From Vibrio sinensis (GTDB lineage: Bacteria; Pseudomonadota; Gammaproteobacteria; Enterobacterales; Vibrionaceae): 64,000 nt of DNA. The position numbers were made by a program, and so were the translations under genes. Below, piece after piece: positions 34,920 through 44,528 of this stretch (position 1 is its first letter; the number at the start of each line of letters is the position of its first letter). The stretch lies in NCBI RefSeq assembly GCF_003605645.1, contig NZ_QVMU01000003.1:62001-126000 (forward strand), in the 5' to 3' direction. The notes below the pieces were generated by a model. It searched no databases, was not told the origin of the DNA, and saw only the letters and a program-made list of their open reading frames with translations.

Positions 34920-37217
34920 ATGACTATTCCGACTACAGATATGATGGATGCTTGGGCTGGGTTTCAAGCCGGCGAATGGCAGCATTCGGTTAATACTCGT
35001 GATTTTATTCAGCACAACTACACACCTTATGAAGGCGATGAATCATTTCTTGCACAAGCAAGCGAATCGACACTTCAACTATGGCAAAAAGTGTTAGAGG
35101 GAATAAAACAAGAAAGTCGTACACATGCGCCGGTTGATTTTGATACTGATATGGTATCGACCATCACTTCTCACGATGCTGGATACATCGAATCTAATTT
35201 AGAAAAAATTGTTGGCTTACAAACCGACAAACCTTTGAAGCGCGCCATTATCGCTAACGGCGGTATTCGCATGGTTAAAACCTCTTGCGAAGTATATGGT
35301 CGTGAACTCGATCCTCAAATCGAAAAAACCTTTACGGAATATCGTAAAACCCACAACCAAGCCGCATTCGATCTTTACACCAAAGAAATTAAAGCGTGCC
35401 GCAGATCAGGCATCATCACTGGCTTGCCTGATGCTTATGGCCGAGGACGCATTATCGGCGACTACCGCCGCCTCGCACTATACGGCATCGACTTTCTAAA
35501 AGCGGATAAAAATGAACAATTGGACTCAACACAAGCCCAGTTAGAATACGGCCCAGATCTTGAAAAAACACTGCGTCTTAGAGAAGAATTAACCGACCAG
35601 ATTCGCGCGCTTGAAGATATTCGTCAAATGGGTTTGAAATACGGCATTGACATGTCGTCACCTGCGCGTACCGCTCAAGAAGCGATTCAATTTACTTACT
35701 TTGGCTACCTTGCCGCAGTTAAATCACAAAACGGCGCGGCGATGTCACTCGGTCGTACTTCTACGTTCTTAGATGTCTATATTGAACGTGATATTGCCCT
35801 TGGTCTCATTGATGAAAAGCAAGCACAAGAATTGATCGACCATTTCATTATGAAACTGCGTATGGTGCGCTTTCTTCGTACACCTGAATACGATTCACTT
35901 TTCTCTGGTGATCCAATCTGGGCTACGGAAGCAATGGCTGGTATGGGTATCGATGGGCGTACGTTAGTTTCTAAAACAACATTCCGCTACCTACATACTC
36001 TTCACACTATGGGCCCTGCTCCTGAGCCAAACATGACGATTCTTTGGTCTGAACAATTGCCTATCGCCTTTAAGCAATATGCGGCAAAAGTATCGATTGA
36101 AACTTCTTCGGTTCAATACGAAAACGACGATTTGATGCGTCCAGATTTTGATAACGACGACTACGCGATTGCATGTTGTGTGAGCCCTCAAATTGTAGGC
36201 AAACACATGCAGTTTTTCGGTGCGCGTGCCAACCTTGCTAAAGCGCTACTTTACACCATCAATGGCGGTGTTGATGAAAAATCAAACGCACAAGTTGGGC
36301 CTAAATTTGCTCGTATCGAAGATGAAGTGTTAGATTTTGATAGCCTCATGCCTCGCTTTGAAACCATGTTGGAATGGTTAGCGACTCAATACGTGACAGC
36401 GCTAAATATTATCCATTATTCTCATGATCGCTACAGCTATGAAGCATCACTTATGGCGCTAATGGATCGTGACGTTCACCGTACCATGGCTTGTGGTATC
36501 GCAGGGCTTTCTGTGGTGGCTGATTCTCTAGCGGCAATCAAATTTGCTCAAGTTAAGCCAATTCGTAACGAAGAGGGTATTGCTATCGACTTCGAGATTG
36601 AGGGGGATTATCCGAAGTTTGGTAATAACGATCCACGAGTTGATGATATTGCTTGTGACTTGGTTGAACGTTTTATGAAGAATATTCAGAAAATGCACAC
36701 CTATCGTGACGCTGAACCTACTCAATCAATTTTGACCATTACTTCAAACGTTGTATACGGCAAGAAAACGGGTAACACCCCTGATGGCCGCCGCGCTGGC
36801 ATGCCATTTGGACCAGGTGCTAACCCAATGCATGGTCGTGATGAGAAAGGCGCTGTTGCTTCTTTAGCTTCAGTAGCAAAACTACCATTCGAGTTTGCAA
36901 AAGATGGCATTTCTTATACGTTCTCTATCGTACCGAATGCGCTGGGTAAAAATGAATCGAGCCAAAAAGCCAACCTTGCTGCGCTTATGGATGGTTATTT
37001 CCACCATGAATCACTGAGCAATGGTGAGACAATTGAGGGCGGACAACACCTGAACGTCAACGTGCTAAACCGTGAAATGTTGTTAGATGCCGTTGAGCAC
37101 CCTGAAAACTATCCTCAGCTAACAATTCGAGTTTCTGGATACGCGGTGCGATTCAACTCTCTGACTCGTGAACAGCAACAAGACGTGATTAGCCGTACAT
37201 TCACAGACAAGCTCTAG
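34920..37217 (+). CDS. pflB: Pyruvate formate-lyase (glycyl-radical enzyme)
   Basis: Converts pyruvate and CoA to acetyl-CoA and formate in anaerobic growth. The 765-residue protein follows E. coli PflB throughout. The catalytic pair is Cys419-Cys420 in [23 protein letters not shown], and the radical site is Gly740 in [20 protein letters not shown]. The likely start is the ATG at 34920 (GGTG upstream), with an alternative at 34908. No pflA activase or focA channel gene is adjacent, so it relies on an activase elsewhere. It could be a second PFL paralogue such as a TdcE-like enzyme, but the active-site stretches are PflB-like. Confidence 0.93.
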   Translation: MTIPTTDMMDAWAGFQAGEWQHSVNTRDFIQHNYTPYEGDESFLAQASESTLQLWQKVLEGIKQESRTHAPVDFDTDMVSTITSHDAGYIESNLEKIVGLQTDKPLKRAIIANGGIRMVKTSCEVYGRELDPQIEKTFTEYRKTHNQAAFDLYTKEIKACRRSGIITGLPDAYGRGRIIGDYRRLALYGIDFLKADKNEQLDSTQAQLEYGPDLEKTLRLREELTDQIRALEDIRQMGLKYGIDMSSPARTAQEAIQFTYFGYLAAVKSQNGAAMSLGRTSTFLDVYIERDIALGLIDEKQAQELIDHFIMKLRMVRFLRTPEYDSLFSGDPIWATEAMAGMGIDGRTLVSKTTFRYLHTLHTMGPAPEPNMTILWSEQLPIAFKQYAAKVSIETSSVQYENDDLMRPDFDNDDYAIACCVSPQIVGKHMQFFGARANLAKALLYTINGGVDEKSNAQVGPKFARIEDEVLDFDSLMPRFETMLEWLATQYVTALNIIHYSHDRYSYEASLMALMDRDVHRTMACGIAGLSVVADSLAAIKFAQVKPIRNEEGIAIDFEIEGDYPKFGNNDPRVDDIACDLVERFMKNIQKMHTYRDAEPTQSILTITSNVVYGKKTGNTPDGRRAGMPFGPGANPMHGRDEKGAVASLASVAKLPFEFAKDGISYTFSIVPNALGKNESSQKANLAALMDGYFHHESLSNGETIEGGQHLNVNVLNREMLLDAVEHPENYPQLTIRVSGYAVRFNSLTREQQQDVISRTFTDKL

Positions 37218-37244
37218 TTTCTGGATAGGACACAAGGACAATTT

Positions 37245-37276
37245 AAAGCGATACCTTTATGGGTGTCGCTTTTTTC
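37245..37276 (+). terminator. Rho-independent terminator of pflB
   Basis: AAAGCGATACC pairs with GGTGTCGCTTT (one G-U) around TTTATG and runs into TTTTTTC. It lies 28 bases after the pflB stop. Confidence 0.92.
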
Positions 37277-37374
37277 TTAGCCTCCATCACGACGATTAAT
37301 CTTATTGAGTTTTATTAACTGTGGTCATTGAATAAAACAGAAGTAACAGCAAATAATCATTGAGGATAGCGGAC

Positions 37375-37404
37375 AAAAACGCACACCAAATCGTGTGCGT
37401 TTTT
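37375..37404. terminator. Strong terminator downstream of the 140-aa membrane protein gene
   Basis: AAAAACGCACAC and GTGTGCGTTTTT form a perfect 12-bp stem around CAAATC. It begins right after the minus-strand gene at 37409 and supplies a T-run on both strands. Confidence 0.9.
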
Positions 37405-37408
37405 ATTT

Positions 37409-37831
37409 TTAGAATAAACCTTCGATGAAATAGCATATGAATACAAAAACAGCAGGAACTAGATACACATACAACATCTTGTCATCAGCAATTTCTACAA
37501 TTCTATCTATGATATAGACTTTCAAAAGTGTAAGAAAAATAAAGAAAAGATAAAGGTAAATAAAACCGAGAACGAAGATGCTAATGAGGCCTATGACACT
37601 GCCTAATAACGGGATATCAAATTGATCGATATACGTCATGATAAACATAGGAATACCAAAACAAGCCATCACTGGTAAAGCAAAAGTAAAATAATAAAAT
37701 GCAGCAATTGGCTTATATGGGTAACTTAATGAACTCCAGTTATTCATAGAATCCCAGATTTCGGAAAGGAAACCATACAAAGGCAACCCTAAAACTAGAG
37801 CAATAACCACAAAATCTCTTTTGGAAAACAC
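37409..37831 (-). CDS. Small multi-pass membrane protein of unknown function
   Basis: A 140-residue protein I do not recognise. Four hydrophobic segments are visible near residues 7-24, 43-68, 77-103 and 119-138. The start is probably a GTG at 37831 with no good ribosome site. A perfect terminator follows the stop. The composition is richer in A/T than its neighbours, which may mean it was acquired. No partner gene is adjacent in the same direction. Confidence 0.6.
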   Translation of the reverse strand: MFSKRDFVVIALVLGLPLYGFLSEIWDSMNNWSSLSYPYKPIAAFYYFTFALPVMACFGIPMFIMTYIDQFDIPLLGSVIGLISIFVLGFIYLYLFFIFLTLLKVYIIDRIVEIADDKMLYVYLVPAVFVFICYFIEGLF

Positions 37832-37999
37832 GGAATCATCTCACATTGAGGCTAGACACACTCTCCCCCACCAGCAGCGAACCACTATGTGATAAAGTAG
37901 AATGAAAACAAAGGCTAAAACAAATTTGTCAGCAATTGAATCATTACTAATATTCATGTTCAAGAATAATAATTTAGAAAAATCTATTAACCCCGAAAT

Positions 38000-39796
38000 C
38001 TAATCCCCTAATACGACACCCTCACGTCGAGGATCTGCCCCGCCGACCAATTCGCCGTTGCCAATCAAAACGCCATGTAAGCCCGAATTCAAATCTCGAA
38101 CTTCCACTTGATAACCCATCTTTTCTAACACGGGTTTGAAGCTAGCTGCCTCTGTTCCCTGCTCTAAATCGTAAGTGCCAAATCGGTTCACCATGCGTGG
38201 CATGCTGATCGCGTCTTGAATATCCATTCTCCAATCCAAATGGGCAATTAAGCTTTGTGCGACATAGCCAATAATGCGCGACCCACCCGGCGAGCCAATC
38301 GCTAAATAAGGTTTATCATCTTTGAATACGATCGTTGGTGCCATTGAAGAGCGAGGCCTCTTACCCGGCTCAACTCGGTTGGCAATCGGATAACCATTTT
38401 TGTGCGTAGCAAAAGAAAAGTCCGTCAATTCATTATTAAGTAAAAAACCGTTACTCATTACTCGCGAACCAAAGCCATTCTCTATGGTACTGGTCATTGA
38501 AATGACATTGCCTTGTTTATCAACGATCACAATATGGGTGGTGCTCGGTAGTTCAATAGATTGATCATCGGCATAAGCCACGGGCACATCCCATGGCGGG
38601 TTCCCAGGAGTGACTTCAGTGAGTGCTTTTCCCTTTTCAATTAAAGCAGCACGTTGAGCAAGGTAATTTTCATCCAGCAATCCATGTGGCATCGGGACAT
38701 AATCGCTATCCGCGATATAACGACCACGGTCAGCGAAAGCGAGGCGCGATGCATCACCGATGATCTGCCATGACATCGGATTGTTTGGCCCTAGCGTTTT
38801 GAGATCAAAATGACTCACGATACCAAGGATCTGGCCTATGGTTAGCGCGCCAGAACTTGGTGGTCCCATACCACAAACATCATATTGTCGGTATGGGGCA
38901 CAAACTGGCTCACGCTGCACAACTTTATAAGTCGCAAAATCTTCCAGCTCAAGATAGCCGGGGTTATCAGAAACTCCGTGAATTTTAGCCACAATATCTT
39001 GAGCGATTTTCCCGGTATAAAAAGCTTCTCCTCCCTCTTTTGCTAATATATTCAGAGTTTGAGCATAAGCCTTATTCACTAACTGACTACCTTGCTTTAT
39101 TGGTTGCCCGTCTGGTGTAAAAAAGTAAGATTGGGTCTCTGGATAGCGGCTTAAGCGCTCTTTATCTCGTTCAATCGAAGACGCTAACCGCTGAGAAACC
39201 GTAAAGCCATTGTTAGCATAATTGATTGCAGGCTCAAACAAAGATTCCCACGCTTTTGTCCCGTATTTTTGGTGCATATCAGCCAATAATTTGACCGTGC
39301 CCGGTGTTCCAATCGAACGCCCACCAACAACTGCATCAAAAAACTTTAGTGGTTTACCGTTCTTATCCAAAAATAACTCCGGTCTTACCGCCAATGGCGC
39401 CGTTTCTCGGCCATCATAAGTAGTGAGTAGATCATTTTCTGCATCGAAATAGACCAAGAACGCACCACCGCCTAACCCGGACGATTGAGGTTCAACCAAG
39501 CCCAACACGGTTTGAACAGCAACTAATGCATCCGCCGCTGAACCGCCACTGGCTAACACCTTATATCCTGCCTCGACAGCAAGCGGATTGGCTGCTGCAA
39601 CCATATATTGGTTGGCAACCACACTCTCTTTTCCTGTCACCTTGGTTGTTAGTTCTGGAGCGACACTATCAGCGACATCAGCGCCCTTAACCTCAGCAGT
39701 TGTCATATCAGAAACAGAAGAGTTGGTAGCAAAGGCGAGTGAAGATGTCACCGCCAAACTTAAGGTTGTTAAGGTTAACCAGCACTTTCTAAACAT
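38000..39796 (-). CDS. ggt: Gamma-glutamyltranspeptidase
   Basis: Periplasmic enzyme that cleaves glutathione and other gamma-glutamyl compounds; the precursor cuts itself into two subunits. A signal peptide occupies residues 1-23 (ending near LAFA). The catalytic N-nucleophile is Thr419, the first Thr of LPSTTHIVIVD, where the precursor is processed. NNELTDFS and the oxyanion/binding loop GSPGGSRII follow as in the family. Length 598 is normal. AAGGA stands six bases before the ATG. It stands alone; an unusual spacer of about 30 Thr/Ser/Val-rich residues follows the signal peptide. Confidence 0.95.
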   Translation of the reverse strand: MFRKCWLTLTTLSLAVTSSLAFATNSSVSDMTTAEVKGADVADSVAPELTTKVTGKESVVANQYMVAAANPLAVEAGYKVLASGGSAADALVAVQTVLGLVEPQSSGLGGGAFLVYFDAENDLLTTYDGRETAPLAVRPELFLDKNGKPLKFFDAVVGGRSIGTPGTVKLLADMHQKYGTKAWESLFEPAINYANNGFTVSQRLASSIERDKERLSRYPETQSYFFTPDGQPIKQGSQLVNKAYAQTLNILAKEGGEAFYTGKIAQDIVAKIHGVSDNPGYLELEDFATYKVVQREPVCAPYRQYDVCGMGPPSSGALTIGQILGIVSHFDLKTLGPNNPMSWQIIGDASRLAFADRGRYIADSDYVPMPHGLLDENYLAQRAALIEKGKALTEVTPGNPPWDVPVAYADDQSIELPSTTHIVIVDKQGNVISMTSTIENGFGSRVMSNGFLLNNELTDFSFATHKNGYPIANRVEPGKRPRSSMAPTIVFKDDKPYLAIGSPGGSRIIGYVAQSLIAHLDWRMDIQDAISMPRMVNRFGTYDLEQGTEAASFKPVLEKMGYQVEVRDLNSGLHGVLIGNGELVGGADPRREGVVLGD

Positions 39797-40087
39797 ATAT
39801 ATCCTTATATCCAGGTAGAAAGAAAAATATCACCGACTTCAATCGGTCTGTCGAATGCTATGCAGTATAGTTTTAAAATGACTCACAAGGGGTATCTAAA
39901 CCCAGAAACTGGAAGATACCACTCGACCGTAAATAAAAATCCCTGAGCATAGGTGAACTAGGTATCCGTTAACTTGCTTCGAATGCATTGTTTGAATCGT
40001 TTGAATACATTCTTTAAAGACATTACTTAAATACATAGACTCGTTTACCAAGTAAACTGTACCAATCAAGTTCTATTAAATATCACG

Positions 40088-41032
40088 ATGAAAGCTCACA
40101 CCTACACCCCGATAGATATTCCATTTAACTTTAGACATACCTGCTGGTTTTGTGGTGAACCCTCATCCAAAAGCCTCGATTTCCCGCGCAAACCGAGTCG
40201 TTATTTACAACATGCTTTACTGAGTATTCCCGCTTGTAGCGAGTGCCATGTTGTTAATTACCCTAACGGGCTAAACTCGATTTGGGCATTACGTGCCCAC
40301 ATTAAACAAGCAATTATTTCTCGCTACACCAAACACTTAGCCATTGGCGAAAACTGGACAGAACAAGAGCTCATCGATAGCCAGTTTTCTGGAGCCATCT
40401 TAGGTGGGTTTGGCAAAAGCGCATGGCATATGTACAACATAGCAAAACAGCGGGTGGCGTTTGAGGGTTGGCTCATCAGTGTTGACGATATCCCTCTTGA
40501 TATCATTGATGATACTTCTGGGTTTGAATTTAACGGTACACGTTATTCATCTCTTTCGTCATGTATCGATTTCTATGTTGATGCGACCGATGTCGACAAA
40601 GAGTTGCTCACACAGATCATCGATATTGTTTCGCCAAATCGTTTTGAATACGCACTGAAAATAGCACGCCTCAACAAGCGAATCTCTAATCACCAACGTG
40701 AACAGATTATTGAAGAGATCCATACTCAAGAGACGGAAAAGCAAGAAGCCGAACGAGAGCAAATGGCAAGCAGTAACGCTGACCTATCGATTGTGGATGT
40801 CGCGATTTCCGGCACCGTTGCGCCCGCTTTTGCTATCCAGTGGGCAATCGAACATGGTGCTCATTCGCTTAAAGAATTATGCCAGCTCGAAGATGATTAT
40901 TTTGATGAGTTCGAACACCTCGGCGGCACCACTGCGTTTCTTTCCTATAACGGGTTACAACTTTACTTAAATGCGCGTGAAGAACCAAATTGGGTTGAGG
41001 CTCATGATCCAAATAAAGAGGCTTGGGGATAA
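40088..41032 (+). CDS. Uncharacterised zinc-ribbon-like protein
   Basis: A 314-residue protein that I cannot assign. Near the N-terminus CWFCGEPS (Cys20, Cys23) and about 35 residues later CSEC form a likely four-Cys zinc site, reminiscent of HNH or zinc-ribbon frames but without a visible HNH triad. A charged helix with QEAEREQ-like sequence (about 205-235) follows. The C-terminal third has repeated ALQ/LKEL-type short helices. It lacks a signal peptide or membrane helix. It lies between ggt (divergent) and the ribB riboswitch and appears monocistronic. Confidence 0.7.
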   Translation: MKAHTYTPIDIPFNFRHTCWFCGEPSSKSLDFPRKPSRYLQHALLSIPACSECHVVNYPNGLNSIWALRAHIKQAIISRYTKHLAIGENWTEQELIDSQFSGAILGGFGKSAWHMYNIAKQRVAFEGWLISVDDIPLDIIDDTSGFEFNGTRYSSLSSCIDFYVDATDVDKELLTQIIDIVSPNRFEYALKIARLNKRISNHQREQIIEEIHTQETEKQEAEREQMASSNADLSIVDVAISGTVAPAFAIQWAIEHGAHSLKELCQLEDDYFDEFEHLGGTTAFLSYNGLQLYLNAREEPNWVEAHDPNKEAWG

Positions 41033-41215
41033 TCGGACTCATTTGATGGTTACAAGTGGGTATATATTGGCTAACTTATTGAACAAATAAGAAACGAGCA
41101 ATAATTGAACACTCAATACTCACACGTTCTCACTTTTCCTTTTTTTATTTCCCTCGTTCAACAATATGTAATACTCTTTATCTGCTCAATTTATTGAGCG
41201 ACATTTTGAAACTGT

Positions 41216-41352
41216 AATTCTCAGGGCAGGGTGTAATTCCCTACCGGCGGTATGTCTTTTATAGATGAGCCCGCGAGCGCTCGATTCGTCGAGGTCAGCA
41301 GATCTGGTGAGATGCCAGAGCCGACGGTCATAGTCCGGATGAGAGAGAATTG
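41216..41352 (+). promoter_or_regulatory. FMN riboswitch (RFN element) controlling ribB
   Basis: Conserved parts are easily seen: AATTCTCAGGGCAGGG, then AATTCCCTACCGGCGGTATG, GAGCCCGCGAGCG, GTCAGCAGATCTGGTGAGAT, CCAGAGCCGACGGTCATAGT and CCGGATGAGAGAGAAT, in this order and spacing, about 110 bases upstream of ribB. FMN binding should shut off ribB expression. Confidence 0.97.
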
Positions 41353-41357
41353 AAACA

Positions 41358-41395
41358 CACCAGATCCATAGCAGGGTTTCCTGCGATGCCTGGTG
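41358..41395 (+). terminator. Expression-platform hairpin of the FMN riboswitch
   Basis: CACCAG pairs with CTGGTG, and inside it CAT with ATG and GCAGG with CCTGC around GTTT. T-rich sequence (CATTTTGCATCGTGTTTT) follows. It begins six bases after the aptamer and looks like the attenuator hairpin. Confidence 0.75.
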
Positions 41396-41460
41396 CATTT
41401 TGCATCGTGTTTTATCCCTCAAAAATAGCCCTGATTCTGGTACCACAATAGGAGAAAACC

Positions 41461-42117
41461 ATGAATCAGACATCAATACTTGCCGAATTTGGCGACCCAA
41501 TCACCCGTGTAAATAACGCACTCGAAGCACTCAGAAATGGCCATGGCGTAATGCTGCTAGATGATGAAGATCGCGAAAATGAGGGTGATATTATTTACTC
41601 TGCAGAACATCTAACATCACAACAAATGGCATTAATGATTCGCGAGTGTAGCGGTATTGTTTGCCTATGCTTAACCGAAGAGCATGCCAACCAACTAGAT
41701 CTACCGCCAATGGTCGTCGACAATAATAGTGCAAACCAAACAGCATTTACCGTCTCTATCGAAGCAAAACTTGGGGTAACGACTGGAGTTTCAGCGCAAG
41801 ATCGCGTCACGACAATCAAGACAGCTGTTTCACCAACAGCTCAACCAAGCGATCTCGCTAGACCGGGCCATGTATTCCCACTTCGCGCTCGTTCAGGTGG
41901 AGTGTTGACTCGTAGAGGCCACACTGAGGGAACCATTGATCTTGTCACTCTTGCCGGATTGCAACCTGCAGGCATACTTTGTGAACTGACAAATCCAGAC
42001 GGAACCATGGCAAAAACACCAGAAATCGTGGCCTTTGCTAAATTGCACAATATGCCGGTTTTAACGATTGAAGATATTGTTCAATATAGAACGGAAAGCC
42101 TGCAGCAATCAGCATAA
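41461..42117 (+). CDS. ribB: 3,4-dihydroxy-2-butanone-4-phosphate synthase
   Basis: Makes the four-carbon precursor of riboflavin from ribulose 5-phosphate. The 218-residue protein has the acidic loop [50 protein letters not shown] and [26 protein letters not shown], as in E. coli RibB, and no GTP cyclohydrolase II domain. AGGAG sits seven bases before the ATG. It stands alone under the FMN riboswitch, as is common in gammaproteobacteria. Confidence 0.97.
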   Translation: MNQTSILAEFGDPITRVNNALEALRNGHGVMLLDDEDRENEGDIIYSAEHLTSQQMALMIRECSGIVCLCLTEEHANQLDLPPMVVDNNSANQTAFTVSIEAKLGVTTGVSAQDRVTTIKTAVSPTAQPSDLARPGHVFPLRARSGGVLTRRGHTEGTIDLVTLAGLQPAGILCELTNPDGTMAKTPEIVAFAKLHNMPVLTIEDIVQYRTESLQQSA

Positions 42118-42157
42118 CTTCGGCTTACTATCTAGTTAGTATCGGCCTGAAATAGAC

Positions 42158-42198
42158 AAACACAGAGCATCGAAAGTTCATTTAAATGCTCTGTGTTT
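42158..42198 (+). terminator. Terminator of ribB
   Basis: AAACACAGAGCAT and ATGCTCTGTGTTT are perfect 13-base arms with a 15-base loop, 41 bases after the stop, ending in GTGTTTCT. Confidence 0.85.
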
Positions 42199-42244
42199 CT
42201 AGTCTGCGTAGGTTTAGGTTTGAGGAGGAGATCTTTAAGTTTAA

Positions 42245-42338
42245 CCTCTACCACTGCGAAATGAATGAGCAGCGACTTTCACTCTTAACCTACAAACACT
42301 TAGCTTCAAGCTCTTCCTCAAAATCATCATACTGCATA
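42245..42338 (-). pseudogene. Decayed 3' remnant of a methyltransferase-HNH gene (copy C)
   Basis: This stretch, from CCTCTACCACTGCGAA onward, aligns with the last ~95 bases of the intact gene at 60322. Read on the minus strand it still ends in SQW-stop, but upstream it has lost frame and gained stops, and many positions differ. It merges on its right side into a GTTAAGTG tandem repeat, at the point where the intact gene reads CAGTTAAATTTGG. Confidence 0.7.
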
Positions 42339-42378
42339 GTTAAGTGGTTAAGTGGTTAAGTGGTTAAGTGGTTAAGTG
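42339..42378 (+). repeat. Five tandem copies of GTTAAGTG
   Basis: Five exact 8-base units fill 42339-42378, then CTTTACC breaks the pattern. The array abuts the methyltransferase-HNH remnant and may have arisen by slippage from its GTTAA sequence. Copy number is likely to vary between strains. Confidence 0.97.
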
Positions 42379-42416
42379 CTTTACCATCTATTTAGATAAC
42401 AAACCTCTTAAAAAAA

Positions 42417-42447
42417 TAAAGACCACAAGCATCACTTGCAGTCTTTA
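42417..42447 (-). terminator. Terminator of the symporter gene
   Basis: TAAAGAC and GTCTTTA form the base of a stem with an inner CAAG/CTTG pairing, 12 bases beyond the minus-strand symporter stop; on the minus strand TATTTTTTTAAG follows. Confidence 0.8.
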
Positions 42448-42458
42448 AATACAACTCA

Positions 42459-43946
42459 CTATGCAGGTTTATGAGTAGGGATAACTTCTGGCTCCGAATC
42501 CATTTCCATGGCTGAACGTTGCTCATTAATTATATTCAACGCTTCTTCATCACTGGTTTTGCATGACGGTGTCATTAATGAAGCAACAACCCCAGCAACT
42601 AGCGCGACAAAAACAGATGGAATTGACGGGTTGCCCCAATAGGCATTCCAATCAGCATTCATCATGACAATAATAGACGCTGAAGATGCGCCAATTAACG
42701 TTGCAATCGCACCTTGCCAATTATAACGCTTCCAGAATCGCCCTAATAATCCGCAGACAAACATTCCCGACATTACTGTCGAAATCATCTTGGTTATGTA
42801 ACTAATAATATCATTGGATGTTAGTGCAAATAACAGAGCAATACCGATTACACCTACTAAACTAAAACGTGAGTACTTAACTGTCTTATCTTTAGCTGGC
42901 ACCTTGCCAGTAATCATGCTGTAAACATCACAAAGCAAAATTGAAACACCAGCAATAGCATCTGAACTCGCGCTAGACATAGTCGCAGATAAGCCAGCAA
43001 TCAAGACAATAAGGGCGACCCAAGCAGGTAGAACAGCCGTTGCTAGATATGGGAATGCAAAATTACTATTTTTCAATTCTGGATTAATAACAAATGCTGC
43101 CATACCTATAATTGCTGGAATAACAGAGAATAATAAGTAAAGACCACCTGACATGAAGAAAGATCGACGAACAGTTGATACGTCTTTACTCGAATAAATG
43201 CGCTGACGATATGATGGCGTAGCCAACACACCCACACCAACAACAAAAGCAAGTGAAATCGCCGGGAACACACCTAGCTTATCAACTGCCATGAAACTAA
43301 GAGCGGCAGGATCCATACCGTTGTATAAGTTTTCAAAACCACCGATATGGTAAACAGCAAATACAGCCATCAATATGAAACCGAAAAATAGAATTATCGC
43401 TTGTATAGTATCTGTCCATACTACAGCTGTATAACCACCGATAACAACGTAAATAGCAAATGCTATAGCAATAGCAATTTTTGCGGTATTAAGGTCGATA
43501 TCCGTCATCCACGCCAAATATAATCCGCCACCTAAAATATGAGCGCCTAACCAGCCAATTGAAGCTACAAAAATCAATACACCAACAACGTTCTTAACTA
43601 GTTTATTACCTCCAACGTAATAAGAAAGCTCTTCACTCATTGTCATAAATTTCAGTTTTCTCATCGGTGCGAAAATTAATGCCAGCAAAATGATTCCGAT
43701 TGCACCGCCAATACCATAAAGCATGCCCGCCCAGCCATTTGAATAACCGAAACCCACCGCGCCCATGCTTGAACCTGTCCCCACCATAGTAGCAACAGTT
43801 GTACCTAAAACTAAAAACAATGGTAGCTCGCGACCTCCGAGCAAGAAATCTTCTCCCGATTTCTGGTTACGCGATACATACCACCCCAGCCATATACAAA
43901 ATATGACATAAACGATAAACCCAGTTAAAAATAAAGTGCTATCCAT
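42459..43946 (-). CDS. Sodium:solute symporter (SSS family)
   Basis: A 495-residue inner-membrane Na+-coupled importer with about 13 helices. Typical SSS features are GGRELPLFLVLGTTVATMVGTGSSMGAVGFGYSNG near the start and LSATMSSASSDAIAGVSILLCDVYS in the middle. The D-aminoacylase, RidA and PLP-enzyme genes nearby suggest that it imports N-acylated or free D-amino acids; this is from context. It is last in the minus-strand order, separated from RidA by 171 bases that include a hairpin (44020-44045). Confidence 0.9.
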   Translation of the reverse strand: MDSTLFLTGFIVYVIFCIWLGWYVSRNQKSGEDFLLGGRELPLFLVLGTTVATMVGTGSSMGAVGFGYSNGWAGMLYGIGGAIGIILLALIFAPMRKLKFMTMSEELSYYVGGNKLVKNVVGVLIFVASIGWLGAHILGGGLYLAWMTDIDLNTAKIAIAIAFAIYVVIGGYTAVVWTDTIQAIILFFGFILMAVFAVYHIGGFENLYNGMDPAALSFMAVDKLGVFPAISLAFVVGVGVLATPSYRQRIYSSKDVSTVRRSFFMSGGLYLLFSVIPAIIGMAAFVINPELKNSNFAFPYLATAVLPAWVALIVLIAGLSATMSSASSDAIAGVSILLCDVYSMITGKVPAKDKTVKYSRFSLVGVIGIALLFALTSNDIISYITKMISTVMSGMFVCGLLGRFWKRYNWQGAIATLIGASSASIIVMMNADWNAYWGNPSIPSVFVALVAGVVASLMTPSCKTSDEEALNIINEQRSAMEMDSEPEVIPTHKPA

Positions 43947-44019
43947 AAATACCTCAAACTTCTTATTTCATTATTTATTACTAAAAAAAGTGTGTATAAC
44001 TTTATTGCAGGGTAAAACG

Positions 44020-44045
44020 ATAAGGCTCAGGTGAAAGAGCCTTAT
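44020..44045 (-). terminator. Intercistronic hairpin between ridA-like gene and symporter
   Basis: ATAAGGCTC and GAGCCTTAT form a perfect 9-bp stem with an 8-base loop. Only a short TTTT follows on the minus strand, so it may be a partial terminator that lowers symporter expression relative to the enzymes. Confidence 0.6.
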
Positions 44046-44117
44046 TTAAAACATTAATTAATATATATTTTTAGTATTGCTATTATATCCAGCCAATATT
44101 CAGGCATCAGATATAAT

Positions 44118-44504
44118 TTAATTTGATTTATAACATGTTAGATCAACTTCGACTTTAACATCGACGACTAAATCTGCAACCATGCAAATTCTTGCTGGTG
44201 GATGCTCACCAAAATACTCTTTAAATACTTTATTGAATGACTGAAAATATCTCGCATCAGTCAATATTACTTTCATGTGAACAATATCTTTTTTGCTATA
44301 ACCAGAGTTATGCATAATTTCAAGACAGTTTTCTATTGCCAGTTTTGATTGTTCAACAATCCCACCTTCTACAACTTCACCGTCAGTCATCGGAGTTTGA
44401 CCAGAAATATATAACCAACCTCCAGCTTCTACCGCACTCGAAAATGGAAGATGTTGACCACCCGTGCCTGATTTACCCTCAGGACCATAACGTTTAATAC
44501 TCAT
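44118..44504 (-). CDS. RidA/YjgF-family enamine/imine deaminase
   Basis: Hydrolyses reactive 2-aminoacrylate-type enamines released by PLP enzymes. The 128-residue protein has LPFSSAVEAGGWLYISGQTPMTDG and the family end PARICMVADLVVDVKVEVDLTCYK, including the substrate-binding Arg. I start at the ATG at 44504 with AAGG upstream; a Met seven codons earlier has no ribosome site. It follows the deacylase gene closely. RidA beside a D-amino-acid dehydratase-like enzyme makes chemical sense. Confidence 0.9.
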   Translation of the reverse strand: MSIKRYGPEGKSGTGGQHLPFSSAVEAGGWLYISGQTPMTDGEVVEGGIVEQSKLAIENCLEIMHNSGYSKKDIVHMKVILTDARYFQSFNKVFKEYFGEHPPARICMVADLVVDVKVEVDLTCYKSN

Positions 44505-44528
44505 ACTTATTACCTTTTTAGACATCTG

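Noticed and set aside
42339-42378. CRISPR-like array
   Set aside because: The units are 8 bases and directly adjacent without spacers, and no cas genes are present.
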